A DNA stretch of 64,000 bases. Origin: Actinoplanes sp040639655. Lineage in GTDB: Bacteria > Actinomycetota > Actinomycetes > Mycobacteriales > Micromonosporaceae. The notes under the pieces were generated by a model that saw nothing but the letters and a program-made list of their open reading frames with translations, made no database searches and was not told where the DNA came from. The stretch is from the NCBI RefSeq assembly GCF_040639655.1, contig NZ_JBFAAI010000034.1:32512-96511 (forward strand), read 5' to 3'. A program made the position numbers and the translations under genes. The first letter of the stretch is position 1, and every line of letters begins with the position of its first letter. Of the stretch, positions 33,863 to 42,908 are shown in pieces.

Positions 33863-34816
33863 ATGACAACGGGGAATGTTCGACGGCCGGGCCGGTATTG
33901 GGTCTTCACCGCGGTTGTCATACCGCTCAACCCGGTGGCCTGGTATCTCATCCATCGCTGGCAGGCTTGCGTGACTGCGCATCCCGGCGCGGAGCAGCAG
34001 GGGTACGACGGCCCGTGCAGCGCGGAATACGGCCTGTTCGGCCTGGCTGTCCTTGCCGTGTGGACGATGATGGCCACCATCGTGGTCGCACTGTTCATCG
34101 GCATCACCGAGGGCCGCCGGCGGTACCGGTTCGCCGCCGGACGCCGGGTCTGCGCCGTAGTCGTGGGCGTGTGCTCACCGCCGACGCTGCTGGTGTACGG
34201 GCTGGGCTACGGGATCGGGCGCGCCCTGCCCGTACCGCAGATCATGAGGGTGCACCAGGTCGGCTGGGAGACAGCGGTCAACGTGTACACGGCGCTGAGC
34301 CGTGGGCTGCCGCCGCAGCAGGTCGTCGCCGGCGGATTCATCAGCCCGGAGCCGGTCTACCTGGACACCGTGATGGGTTATGCCCGCTACTACGGCATGG
34401 ACGTGACGTTCCAGCCTGGCTTCAGCGTCGCGTTCGGCTCCCCTGCCTTTGTCGCCGGCGCGGCCATCGGCAACCTCGTCGGCAACAGTATCGGGCGATC
34501 CCGGGCCGCGGCGATGGCGCGCACGCAGTGGCGCGAGCACCGCACCATCCGGGTGATCGTCACCGCCTCCACCACCTGGTGCTGCGTCGACGGCCGGTGG
34601 CTGCGTTTCGACCACACGGTCGTGATGGAGTACTACCTCGAGGACGCCAGCTGCGTGATGACCTTTCCGGACACCGAACCGCTGATGCTGACCGGCCCAC
34701 CGGCGGCGGTCCACGCCGTCCTGTTCGCCTACCTGCGGGGCGGCCCGTCCTGGCAGCACCAGCCGTTCCTGCACCGCATCGCCGCCGCAGCCGCCACCTC
34801 ACCCACAGCTGTCTGA
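33863..34816 (+). CDS. Hypothetical membrane protein
   Basis: Protein of 317 residues, no family recognised. Three membrane segments lie in the first 120 residues (YWVFTAVVIPLNPVAWYLIH, LFGLAVLAVWTMMATIVVALFIGI, VCAVVVGVCSPPTLLVYGLGYGIG). The middle is Gly-rich with a possible fourth (FVAGAAIGNLVGNSIG). The soluble C-terminal ~110 residues include WCCVDGRWLRFDHTVVMEYYLED. The ATG at 33863 is the only reasonable start. It is convergent with the TetR gene of the ABC exporter. Confidence 0.6.
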   Translation: MTTGNVRRPGRYWVFTAVVIPLNPVAWYLIHRWQACVTAHPGAEQQGYDGPCSAEYGLFGLAVLAVWTMMATIVVALFIGITEGRRRYRFAAGRRVCAVVVGVCSPPTLLVYGLGYGIGRALPVPQIMRVHQVGWETAVNVYTALSRGLPPQQVVAGGFISPEPVYLDTVMGYARYYGMDVTFQPGFSVAFGSPAFVAGAAIGNLVGNSIGRSRAAAMARTQWREHRTIRVIVTASTTWCCVDGRWLRFDHTVVMEYYLEDASCVMTFPDTEPLMLTGPPAAVHAVLFAYLRGGPSWQHQPFLHRIAAAAATSPTAV

Positions 34817-34845
34817 CCAGCTCTGCGCGCCGCGGGACCCGGCTG

Positions 34846-35394
34846 TCAGGGGCGGACCGCCCCGCCGATGCATCGGGTCACCAGGCGCAGGACCTCGTGG
34901 CGGGAGACGCCGTGCTCGGCCAGGTAGCTCCAGCCGGCGTAGAGCTGGGACCAGAGCAGGCTCTGGATCCACAGTGCGGGCAGCTCCGGGTCGATGCTGC
35001 CATCGGTGTGGCCGCGCCGGACCATCGCCTCGAAGTCCTCGTCGCAAACGCTGCCCTGATCGTCGAGGCTCACCTGCTCGTGGAAGAGCAGCGACAGCAC
35101 GTCGCCGAGGTCGAAATACTCCCGGCAGAGCCGTTGCAGCGCGGTGGCCCCGGGGCCCTCGGCCAGCCGGGCACGGGCGTTGGCCAGGGCGAGCCGCTCG
35201 TTCGCGAACGCGTGCAGGGCCATGATCAGATCGCTGCGTTCCGGGAAGTAGCGGTGCAGCGTGGTGCGTCCCACGTCGGCGGCGACGGCGACGTCCCCGA
35301 GGGAGGCCGACGGGTTACGGGCCAGCACTTCGACGGCGGCGTCGAGGATCGCCTGCCGGGTACGGGCCCGGCTGCCGGTGGGGACGGTCGTCAC
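34846..35394 (-). CDS. TetR-family regulator of ABC exporter
   Basis: Regulator of 182 residues. The helix-turn-helix is ASLGDVAVAADVGRTTLHRYFPERSDLIMAL. The GTG at 35394 begins MTTVPTGSRARTRQAILDAA and has TATTCT 7 bases upstream, so it is probably leaderless; a longer open frame into the operator is not used. It is divergent from an ABC exporter gene with an 18-bp palindrome in the gap, the usual layout for a drug- or lipid-responsive efflux repressor. Confidence 0.9.
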   Translation of the reverse strand: MTTVPTGSRARTRQAILDAAVEVLARNPSASLGDVAVAADVGRTTLHRYFPERSDLIMALHAFANERLALANARARLAEGPGATALQRLCREYFDLGDVLSLLFHEQVSLDDQGSVCDEDFEAMVRRGHTDGSIDPELPALWIQSLLWSQLYAGWSYLAEHGVSRHEVLRLVTRCIGGAVRP

Positions 35395-35401
35395 GTCGCG
35401 C

Positions 35402-35407
35402 AGAATA
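35402..35407 (-). promoter_or_regulatory. -10 box TATTCT, leaderless start
   Basis: On the minus strand TATTCT lies 7 bases before the GTG at 35394 of the TetR gene. Confidence 0.5.
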
Positions 35408-35421
35408 ACACTTGCCCAATT

Positions 35422-35439
35422 TGGAACATCGGTGTTCCA
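35422..35439. promoter_or_regulatory. TetR operator of ABC exporter
   Basis: Perfect dyad TGGAACA-TCGG-TGTTCCA, 9 bases before the exporter start and 28 bases before the TetR start on the other strand. Confidence 0.78.
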
Positions 35440-35447
35440 TTGCGGGT

Positions 35448-37160
35448 ATGCCGGATTCCACACGTCTGAGAACCCTGCTCACCGTGTTCCGCCCGCACCG
35501 CCGCACGATGCTGCTCGGCCTGGCCCTCGGCCTCGCCGCCAACGCCGCGGGGCTCGCCACCCCCCTGGTCACCAAGTGGGTGCTCGACAGCTTCGCCGAC
35601 GGCGTCGACCTGGTGGCGCCGGTCAGTGTCCTGGCGGTGCTCGTCGTCATCGGCGCGGCCATCGGGCTGTGGCAGTGGATCGTGATGGGCACCCTCGCCG
35701 AACAGATCGTCCTCGACGCCCGCACCTCGATCATCCGTCGCTACTTCCGGGCCCGTGTCCTCGACCTGCAGCGCCGCCCCACCGGCGAGCTCGTCACCCG
35801 GGTCACCTCCGACACCGGGCTGCTGCACGCCGCGTCCGGCAGCCTCGTCGGCCTGATCAACGCCGGCATCGGGTTGGTCGGCACACTCGTACTGATGGGG
35901 GTCCTCGATCTGACCCTGCTCGCGTGCACCCTCGGTTCGGTCGTCGTGGTCGGGGCGCTGATGGCCTGGCTGCTGCCGCGGATCGGCGTCGCGCAGACGG
36001 CGGCACAGGAGTCGGTCGGGCAGCTCGGGGCCAGCCTCGAGGGATCGTTACGCGCCATCCGTACCGTCAAGGCAAGCCGTGCCGAGCACCGGCAGAGCGA
36101 GAAGATCATCGGGAACGCCCGGGACGCCGCCGCGCACAGCGTGCGTGCCGCCCGGGTGTCCGCGACCGTGTGGACCATCTCGTGGTCCGGCGTTCAGCTG
36201 TCGGTGATGCTCATCCTCGCGGTCGGCGCCTGGCGTGCCGGCGCCGGGCTGCTGGAGGTGTCGACGCTGGTGGCGTTCCTGCTCTACGTCTTCCAGCTGA
36301 TGGGCCCGATCCAGGAGCTCACCCAGAATCTGACGGCCCTGCAGTCCGGCATCGCCGCGGCCGGCCGCATCAACGAACTCGACACCATCGGCCTGGAGCC
36401 GTCGTCGGCCGTCGCCCAGCCGGGCCCCACGAACGACGACGGGCCGGTGCTGGTGCTGCGGGACGTCACCGCTCGCTACGGCCCCGACCTCGCACCCGCG
36501 GTGAACGGGATCGACCTGGAGATCGCGCGACGCGGCCACACCGCCATCGTCGGACCGTCCGGGGCCGGCAAGACCACCCTGTTCTCGCTGCTGCTGCGCT
36601 TCCTCGAACCCACCGGCGGGCGGATCCTGCTCGACGGCCGGCCCTACCCGGAGTGGACGCACGACGAGGTCCGGGGGCGGCTCGCCTATGTGGAGCAGGA
36701 AACCCCGGTACTGCCCGGCACCATTGCGGACAACCTGCGGTTCACCCATCCCGACGCGACCTCCGACGAGGTGCGCGACGCGCTGGCCGCCGTACGCCTG
36801 GAGGCCCTCGACACCGCCCTCAGCGCCACCGACGTGTCCGGCGGTCAGCGGCAGCGGATCGCGCTGGCCCGCGCGCTGCTGCGTACCCCCGACGTGCTGC
36901 TGCTGGACGAGGCGACCGCCCAGGTCGACGGTCTGACCGAGGCGGCCGTGCAGGACTGCATCCGTGCGCACGCGGCGAACGGTGCCGTGGTGACGATCGC
37001 CCACCGCCTGTCCACGGTCCTCGACGCCGACCGCATCATCGTCCTGGAGGACGGGCGGGTCCGGGCCCAGGGCACCCACACCGAGCTGTACGCCACCGAC
37101 GACCTGTACCGCCGCCTGGTCGAGGCACTGCGCATCGCCGCCGACCCGGCCCTGGCCTGA
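35448..37160 (+). CDS. ABC exporter, fused permease and ATPase
   Basis: Half-size type IV ABC exporter of 570 residues. Six membrane segments fill the first ~310 residues, and the nucleotide-binding domain follows. Motifs: Walker A GPSGAGKTT, Q-loop VEQE, signature SGGQRQRIALARAL, Walker B VLLLDEATAQVD and H-loop IAHRLS. The D-loop reads AQVDGLTE, where most have SALDxxTE. It probably works as a homodimer pumping a drug or lipid outward. The ATG at 35448 directly follows the operator. A strong bidirectional hairpin lies 14 bases after the stop. Confidence 0.92.
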   Translation: MPDSTRLRTLLTVFRPHRRTMLLGLALGLAANAAGLATPLVTKWVLDSFADGVDLVAPVSVLAVLVVIGAAIGLWQWIVMGTLAEQIVLDARTSIIRRYFRARVLDLQRRPTGELVTRVTSDTGLLHAASGSLVGLINAGIGLVGTLVLMGVLDLTLLACTLGSVVVVGALMAWLLPRIGVAQTAAQESVGQLGASLEGSLRAIRTVKASRAEHRQSEKIIGNARDAAAHSVRAARVSATVWTISWSGVQLSVMLILAVGAWRAGAGLLEVSTLVAFLLYVFQLMGPIQELTQNLTALQSGIAAAGRINELDTIGLEPSSAVAQPGPTNDDGPVLVLRDVTARYGPDLAPAVNGIDLEIARRGHTAIVGPSGAGKTTLFSLLLRFLEPTGGRILLDGRPYPEWTHDEVRGRLAYVEQETPVLPGTIADNLRFTHPDATSDEVRDALAAVRLEALDTALSATDVSGGQRQRIALARALLRTPDVLLLDEATAQVDGLTEAAVQDCIRAHAANGAVVTIAHRLSTVLDADRIIVLEDGRVRAQGTHTELYATDDLYRRLVEALRIAADPALA

Positions 37161-37174
37161 CACCGCCGGTACAT

Positions 37175-37210
37175 CCGGTCCGGGGCGCTCGCGCGAGCGC
37201 CCCGGACCGG
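37175..37210. terminator. 36-bp perfect palindrome, bidirectional terminator
   Basis: Each arm is 17 bp (beginning CCGGTCCGGGGCG) around a CG centre, with no mismatch. It lies between the convergent stops of the ABC exporter (37160) and PLD-like gene (37215). Confidence 0.8.
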
Positions 37211-37214
37211 CGGC

Positions 37215-38537
37215 TCAGTAGATCGCGCCGCCCGGCGTCTTGGCGCGGCAGGTGTCCCGTACCGACCAGAAGTTGCTCAGGTAGTCGGTGTGGGTGGGCC
37301 GTCCCGTGATCCGGAGCAGCGCCTCATCGGCCTGCCGCAGTGCGGACCAGGACAGGTTGTGGCTGCCGGTGTAGGTCCGCGGAGTGATGTCCCCGGAGTA
37401 TGCGCCGTCGATCAGCATGTACTTGTGGTGCACCCGGATGTCCAGGCCCTCAGCGAGTTTCCAGTTGCACCGGGTGGTCTGGACCTTCGTGGTGTCGTCG
37501 GCCAGAGCACCGATCACCCCATCGCTGAGGTTGGTGGCGACGACGTCGATCCAGCAGCCCGCCTTGCGCAGCTTGAGCAACTGCTCGGCGATCGGTGTGC
37601 GGTTGAAGTCCAGCATCATGACCCGCACATCGGTCTGGCGCGTCACCCCCGCCTCGTCCTTGTACGAGCAGGTGACGCCCTTCAGGGTGTTGACGATCGG
37701 ATCCGTCGTCCCACCGGTGAACGCCTCTCCGCCGGCCTCGCGGCGCGGGAAGAAGAACGCCCGGTGGACGCTGGTGTCACCGCTGTCGGTGTAGTAGTTG
37801 GGGTTGCCGGTCGCGCTGTGCCGGGCGCCGACCAGGTCCTTGTGGTACTTGAGGTACACCCCGTACAGCGCCGGGTCGGCAAGCGTCAGCGCGTTGTTGT
37901 AGCCCTCGTTGGCGTCCCACAGCGTCATGTTCGCCGACGCCTGGTACACCACGCCGGGGACGACTGTCCCGTTGTTCAGCGTCAGCTTGGAGATCGCGAT
38001 GAACTTGTTGTGGTTGTAGGCCGGGACGGTGCCGCCGCCGTTCGGCCAGGTGTAGCTGCGTGTGCCGATGCAGCCGCGGGGCACCTTGTAGTAGTCGTCG
38101 CACGAGACGATGAACGACTCCTGGGTGTCGTCGGTACCGAGCGCATCCCGCAGGTTCGTGACTGCGGTGAACCCGTTCGACGCCTGGTCGACGACGATCT
38201 TCACGGCGACGCCGCGGTCCTTCGCCCGCTTCAGCCGGTCGACGATGTCCGGGTCCTCGGCGGTGTCCGCGGTGTCCGGCGGGGCGAAGTGGAACATCGA
38301 CATCCGCAGCTCGCCGTCGGCCGGAATGCGGTCGATCAGCCGGGCGACCTGCTGGTAGATCGCGTTCTGCTGGGATTTCGTGCCGGCCGGATCGTTGAAC
38401 ACCGCCTTGTTGAGGACGGGGTCGGGCTCGGCCGCGTGGGCGGCGGCCGGAACGGCGAGTGTCGCGGCGGTGATGAATGCCGTGACGGCGAGCCGCCTGA
38501 GGGTGGTGAACCGCAAATCTGCTCCTTCGACGTGCAT
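37215..38537 (-). CDS. Secreted phospholipase D-like protein
   Basis: Exported protein of 440 residues. The signal peptide (LRRLAVTAFITAATLAVPAAAHA) predicts cleavage after AHA. Two PLD half-domains follow, each with an HxK core: NHNKFIAISK in the first and HHKYMLIDGAYSGD in the second; the second is the fuller match to HxKxxxxD. It probably hydrolyses or transfers on a phosphodiester, but the substrate (lipid or nucleic acid) is not clear. Start taken as ATG 38537; ATG 38567 would add ten residues before the signal. No strong ribosome site was seen at either. Confidence 0.82.
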   Translation of the reverse strand: MHVEGADLRFTTLRRLAVTAFITAATLAVPAAAHAAEPDPVLNKAVFNDPAGTKSQQNAIYQQVARLIDRIPADGELRMSMFHFAPPDTADTAEDPDIVDRLKRAKDRGVAVKIVVDQASNGFTAVTNLRDALGTDDTQESFIVSCDDYYKVPRGCIGTRSYTWPNGGGTVPAYNHNKFIAISKLTLNNGTVVPGVVYQASANMTLWDANEGYNNALTLADPALYGVYLKYHKDLVGARHSATGNPNYYTDSGDTSVHRAFFFPRREAGGEAFTGGTTDPIVNTLKGVTCSYKDEAGVTRQTDVRVMMLDFNRTPIAEQLLKLRKAGCWIDVVATNLSDGVIGALADDTTKVQTTRCNWKLAEGLDIRVHHKYMLIDGAYSGDITPRTYTGSHNLSWSALRQADEALLRITGRPTHTDYLSNFWSVRDTCRAKTPGGAIY

Positions 38538-38745
38538 GGAGCGGTCATCGTAGATGAAAACGGTCATCGATTCTGCCCCGCACCTTGCTCCGGCGACGGT
38601 GCGACGACTACTGTGCCGTTTCCCGCAATGAAATGACGAGCGGGATCGTGACGCCGCATCAGAACAATGCTTTCCGGCGGCGTCATCGTCGTCTGTCCAC
38701 AGTCGATGATGATCATTTCTGGCGCGCCCATGATTGAATTCCGGA

Positions 38746-40098
38746 ATGGAGAAGCTCGACACGCCGGGTGCGGTACGCGATCTCGACGAACGGCGGCTGG
38801 CCGGGTGGTCGGCGCTGGTGTCGGCCTGGTTCGACCGGATGATCGAGCGAACCGCGGGGCAGGTGGGCGGTGCCGGTGACGTGCGTTTCGCCAACCCGCT
38901 GCGCGTCGCCGGGCCACTGACCGAGCGCCGCATCAGCTGGGACGCCTTCCCCCGCCCGGTCAAGGTCCGGCACCCCGGCGATCCGGCCGCTGCGCGCCGG
39001 GCGGCCGACGAGTTCCGCAGCCTCGGCGACTACTACGGGGTGACGTTCTACGCGGTCCGGGACGGTGCGGCCGAAGAGATCGTGCTGCTGTACCGGCCTC
39101 AGGACGAATACTGCGAATGGTTCGTCGAACGCGATCCGGCGACCGGGCGGATGGCGCGGATCGTGTTCACCTCCGAGGGGCACGAGTACTGGCGGTTCCT
39201 CGCCGACGGCACCGCGGCGTTCGATGTCGCCGAGGTGCCGGAGGAGTTCCGGGTCGACGGGGATCGGGTGCTGCTGCTCCGCCTCTACCGCGAACTCGTC
39301 GGACCTCAGGTGCGCAAGAAAGATCTTTTCTTCGGTACGGACATCGCGTACCGTCGCGAACCCGGCGACCCGTTGCAGCCGTTCCGGAAAAAGGGGGCGT
39401 ACAACCCGTACAACAAATGGAACACCGTGGCCGGGCTCGCACATCTGACCCATCCGGAGAACAGCCTGCACGGGGAGATCTCGCTGGCCGCCGCGGCCAG
39501 TGTGCCGCGTGCCGGCGCGGACGGCTCGCCGGTGACCGACGCCGGGCGGCTGGTCTGCTGCGCCGGTCTTGGTGATCCGAACCGGTCAAGTGACCCCACC
39601 ATCGTCACCGACGTGAACGACCTGGTCCGGACAGGGCTGTCGGTGACGCTGCGTGATCCGATCGGGCTGTACATCGCGTCGTTCGACGACGCGGCCGTGT
39701 CCGGGCCGGACGGTGAGGACGTGTCTTCCTGGTGGCGGCCGGTCCGCGGCACCGGCGGCCGGACCGTGCGGGCCGAGTTCGCCCCGCCGCCGGGCGCCGC
39801 CTTCGGCCTGGACGACGTCCTGGTCAACGGCCTGCCCCTGGAACACGGCGGGCAGCTGGCCGAGGTGATGACCATGTCGCTGTTCGGCGCGGCCGCCGAT
39901 CTCGGGCTGGGGGCGCCGCCGCCGATCCCGTGCGATCAGCGGTGCTGCGCCGCCGATGACAACCCGGACGTGCTCCGGCTGGTCCCGATCGGTTTCGAGT
40001 GCCCGGACGGCTGGCACAGCGCCTTCGGACAGGCAGCCGTGGTTCCCCCCGCCGGTGTCGCGAATCGTGCGGTGCGCCGGGCGGGATTGACGGCGTGA
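38746..40098 (+). CDS. Unknown protein paired with DyP peroxidase
   Basis: Soluble protein of 450 residues, no family recognised. There is no signal or membrane segment. Conserved-looking blocks include KKGAYNPYNKWNTVAGLAHLTHPENSL, LGDPNRSSDPTIVTDVNDLVR and a Cys-rich CDQRCC near residue 403. The next block is DNPDVLRLVPIGFECPDGW. The ATG at 38746 is chosen; a TTG at 38734 is possible. Its stop overlaps the start of the DyP gene (GTGA), which implies equal synthesis and a shared task. It could be a substrate, partner or modifying enzyme for the peroxidase. Confidence 0.65.
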   Translation: MEKLDTPGAVRDLDERRLAGWSALVSAWFDRMIERTAGQVGGAGDVRFANPLRVAGPLTERRISWDAFPRPVKVRHPGDPAAARRAADEFRSLGDYYGVTFYAVRDGAAEEIVLLYRPQDEYCEWFVERDPATGRMARIVFTSEGHEYWRFLADGTAAFDVAEVPEEFRVDGDRVLLLRLYRELVGPQVRKKDLFFGTDIAYRREPGDPLQPFRKKGAYNPYNKWNTVAGLAHLTHPENSLHGEISLAAAASVPRAGADGSPVTDAGRLVCCAGLGDPNRSSDPTIVTDVNDLVRTGLSVTLRDPIGLYIASFDDAAVSGPDGEDVSSWWRPVRGTGGRTVRAEFAPPPGAAFGLDDVLVNGLPLEHGGQLAEVMTMSLFGAAADLGLGAPPPIPCDQRCCAADDNPDVLRLVPIGFECPDGWHSAFGQAAVVPPAGVANRAVRRAGLTA

Positions 40099-41528
40099 CC
40101 GAACCGCTGCTCGATCTCGACGACATCCAGGCGCACGTGCTGCCCGGATTCGGTCACGAACATCAGTGGCTGCTGGGCTGGCGGCTGCCCGGCGACGAGC
40201 CTGCGGGCGCGGCCCGGGCACTGCTGGCCGAACTGGCGGGACGGATCACTCCGGCCCGGCGCGGGCTGGCCGACCGCGCGGCCCGCCGGGCGGTGCGCCG
40301 GGGCCGTACCGCCCGATCCCGGCTGAGCGGGCGGCCCGCGACGGCGGTGGCCCTGTCGGCGCGGACGCTGCGGATGCTCGGGCACGACGAGCTGGCCACG
40401 ATCGACGAGGCGTTCACGGCCGGCATGGCCCGGCGCGGCTACCTGCGTGATCCGCCGCCGGGCGACTGGACGGTGGGCGGGCCCGGCCGGGAGATCGACA
40501 TCCTGGTGATGACGGCCGGGGAGGACCTCGAGCGGCTGGCCGCAGCCGTCGAGGAGATCCGCGCGGCGGCGGTTCGGGCCCGTTGCGAACCGGTCCACGA
40601 CCAGCAGGGCCGGCGGCTGCCGGGCGACGTCGAGCACTTCGGGTTCCGGGACGGGATCTCCCAGCCGGTGCTGCGCGGGGTTGTCGACGCCGACGGCACG
40701 CCGCTGGTGGAACGCCTTCCGATGCCGTCGATGCCCGATCACCGGGCCTATGCCGGGCCGGGGGACGTGCTCGTCTGGCCGGGACAGTTCCTGTTCGGAC
40801 TGCCCCGGCAGAGCGAGACCGATCCGGTGCGGTCCGCCCCGGCACGGCGGGCGCCCGGCCTGGCACGTAACGGGTCGCTGCTCGTGTACCGCAAACTCGA
40901 GCAGGACGTGCCCGGGTTCCGGGCCGACACCGGGCGGATGGCCGCCGGGCTCGGCGTCGACCCGGACCGGCTGCGGGCCGAGATGGTCGGGCGGTGGCCG
41001 GACGGGCGCCCGCTGGTTCGCACCGATGATGCGACCGGTGCGGAGCTCAACCATTTCGGGTACGACACGGCCGTACCGGCGATTCCCGGCGGGCCGCGTG
41101 GCGCCGACGCCGACCCGGACGGGGCACGGTGCCCGCTCTCCGCCCACATCCGCAAGGTCAACCCCCGTGACCAGGAGACCGACAAGGGGCCGCCGTCAGC
41201 GACTCTCACGTTCGCGATCCTGCGGCGGGGCATCACCTACGGCGTAGCCGGGGACGGGGATTGTGGCCTGCTGTTCCTCTGCTATCAGACCGACCTGGTC
41301 AGCCAGTTCGAGCTGCTCGCCCAGCGGTGGGCCGGCAGCCCGGACCGGCCCCGGCAAGGCCTCGACAACGGTGTCGACCTGCTGATCGGGCGGGTGCGGG
41401 CGGGCACCGCACGACGTGCCCGCCTGCTGCCCGGCGAGGTGTCGACGTTCGCCGACTACGTCATTCCGCGCGGTGGCGCGTACCTGTTCACCCCGTCGCT
41501 GTCAGCGCTGCGAGTGCTTGCCGCCTGA
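40095..41528 (+). CDS. DyP-type heme peroxidase
   Basis: Dye-decolorising peroxidase of 477 residues without Tat or Sec signal, hence probably cytoplasmic or carried by a partner. The GFRDG motif (183-187) supplies the distal Asp, and His351 in CPLSAHIRKVNPR is the proximal heme ligand. LRRGITYG gives the usual distal Arg region. At 477 residues it is of the longer class. The GTG at 40095 overlaps the stop of the unknown partner. Its 3' end runs 73 bases into the convergent PNPOx-like gene. Confidence 0.92.
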   Translation: MTEPLLDLDDIQAHVLPGFGHEHQWLLGWRLPGDEPAGAARALLAELAGRITPARRGLADRAARRAVRRGRTARSRLSGRPATAVALSARTLRMLGHDELATIDEAFTAGMARRGYLRDPPPGDWTVGGPGREIDILVMTAGEDLERLAAAVEEIRAAAVRARCEPVHDQQGRRLPGDVEHFGFRDGISQPVLRGVVDADGTPLVERLPMPSMPDHRAYAGPGDVLVWPGQFLFGLPRQSETDPVRSAPARRAPGLARNGSLLVYRKLEQDVPGFRADTGRMAAGLGVDPDRLRAEMVGRWPDGRPLVRTDDATGAELNHFGYDTAVPAIPGGPRGADADPDGARCPLSAHIRKVNPRDQETDKGPPSATLTFAILRRGITYGVAGDGDCGLLFLCYQTDLVSQFELLAQRWAGSPDRPRQGLDNGVDLLIGRVRAGTARRARLLPGEVSTFADYVIPRGGAYLFTPSLSALRVLAA

Positions 41529-42442
41529 CGAGCCCCGGCGAGGCGGACGCCGGCCGGGGGCACCGGCGGGTTGTGGCGGAACAACTCGCCGAACGTCCAG
41601 GCGAACGGCAGTCCGCCGTCGATCTCGACGACCCGCTCGACGTCGAAATCGATCAGTCGCTGGGCTCCCGGCACGGTGGCGGCCCGCACCGGGTCGTCGT
41701 CGATCCGGGCTCGACCCGTCAGGTGCAGCGTGCGGCCGGCCTCCCAGTCGAGGAAGAGCAGCCCGCACCGCGGGTCGAGAAGCAGGTTGCCCAGGGTCAT
41801 GTACATCGCGTTGCCGACGTACTCCGGCCACGTGAGCCGGCCGCCGTCGACCGTGACGAATCCCGGGCGGCCGCCACGGTGTGACGCGTCGGCTCCCAGG
41901 CCGGGCGCTGCCGTACCGATGAAGAAGGTGTCGGCGGTGGAGATCCGGCGCCGCTGCGCGCCGGACAGCCGGTCGGTCGCGGTGGCCGCGCCCCTCACCC
42001 GGGCTGATTCCTCTTCGGCGGTACGGGTGGAGATGTACTTGGGACAGTTGGCGTAGACCTGCTCGGTCCGGATGACGAGCCGGGTCCCGTCCTGACGGGC
42101 GCGGCCGTTGACCCGCATGCGGCGGCGCTCGGCCGGCTCGATCGCGATCATGCCGATGTCACGCTCGGTGCCGAACAGCCCGTGGAGCGGGTCGCCGTCC
42201 TCGGGCAGCCGGTCGATGACGACGGTGTGCTCGTCACGAGCGGTGGCGTAGCCGGGCGGACCGCTGAGCGGCGTGACCCACATGGCGCCGGTGTCGTCAG
42301 TCGCCGCGATCACCACGAGCCGTTGCCGCGCGAGGAAGGCCCCGGCGACCGCTGGGATGTCCGGGCCGGTCCCGGCCGAGCCCCAGCCGTCGCGGGTGAC
42401 CCCGGCGCGGCGCTGCAGGGTGAGTTCCCCCGGATGCGCCAT
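41456..42442 (-). CDS. Pyridoxamine 5'-phosphate oxidase-like flavoprotein
   Basis: Split-barrel protein of 328 residues. The core includes FLARQRLVVIAATDDTGAMWVTPLSG, then DTFFIGTAAPGLGADASHRGGRPGFVTVDGGRLTWPEYVGN and GLLFLDWEAGRTLHLTGRARI, as in large PNPOx-like flavin- or F420-binding oxidoreductases. The last ~30 residues (from PPVPPAGV) look like a tail gained by reading into the convergent DyP gene. The ATG at 42442 lies two bases after the stop of the upstream VOC gene, so both are one operon under the repeats at 42.9 kb. Confidence 0.8.
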   Translation of the reverse strand: MAHPGELTLQRRAGVTRDGWGSAGTGPDIPAVAGAFLARQRLVVIAATDDTGAMWVTPLSGPPGYATARDEHTVVIDRLPEDGDPLHGLFGTERDIGMIAIEPAERRRMRVNGRARQDGTRLVIRTEQVYANCPKYISTRTAEEESARVRGAATATDRLSGAQRRRISTADTFFIGTAAPGLGADASHRGGRPGFVTVDGGRLTWPEYVGNAMYMTLGNLLLDPRCGLLFLDWEAGRTLHLTGRARIDDDPVRAATVPGAQRLIDFDVERVVEIDGGLPFAWTFGELFRHNPPVPPAGVRLAGARQAASTRSADSDGVNRYAPPRGMT

Positions 42443-42444
42443 CT

Positions 42445-42897
42445 CTAGAAGAACCCGCAGGTCGGAGCGCCGGGGACGGGCGCCGGGGCGGTCGCTGCGA
42501 CGGCCGGTGCGTAGATCTCCAGCCGGATGCCGTCCGGGTCGGTGAAGAACAGGCCACCGGACGAGGCGTCCTCGCCGTGCGGGACGATGCCGTCGTGCGT
42601 GAGGTCGGCCCCGAGCGACCGCAGGATCGTCTCGGCGCGCTTGACGGCCTCCGCGTCGGGCACGAGGAAGGCCAGGTGGTGCAGGCCCGGCCGGTCGACC
42701 GGGAACCGGCCGTCGCTCTGCTGCCAGAGCGTGACGACCAGGGTGCCGTCGAGCCCGAGGAACGCGTACCGCCGGTCACCGTCGGCCTGTTCCCCGAGCA
42801 CTTCGAAGCCGAACACCTGTCGGTAGAAACCGATGGAACGGCCGAGATCGGTCACGTTCAGTCCCACGTGTCCGGTTCGCAGTGCGGATGCGGTCAT
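42445..42897 (-). CDS. VOC family protein
   Basis: Glyoxalase/bleomycin-resistance fold protein of 150 residues. First half: HVGLNVTDLGRSIGFYRQVFGFEVLG; second: HHLAFLVPDAEAVKRAETILRSLGA, ending in DPDGIRLEIYAP with the metal-ligand Glu. The His and Glu ligands indicate a metal-dependent dioxygenase, isomerase or binding protein. The ATG at 42897 is used; the TTG at 42906 is less likely. It is divergent from the CGNR regulator, and both promoters contain the ACCGTTAGAA element. Confidence 0.88.
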   Translation of the reverse strand: MTASALRTGHVGLNVTDLGRSIGFYRQVFGFEVLGEQADGDRRYAFLGLDGTLVVTLWQQSDGRFPVDRPGLHHLAFLVPDAEAVKRAETILRSLGADLTHDGIVPHGEDASSGGLFFTDPDGIRLEIYAPAVAATAPAPVPGAPTCGFF

Positions 42898-42908
42898 GGT
42901 CGCCAACT

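Noticed and set aside
33256..37309. Very long plus-strand open frames (737 and 682 codons)
   Set aside because: They run in shifted frame through the PH, membrane-protein and ABC exporter genes and have Arg/Pro-rich nonsense composition.
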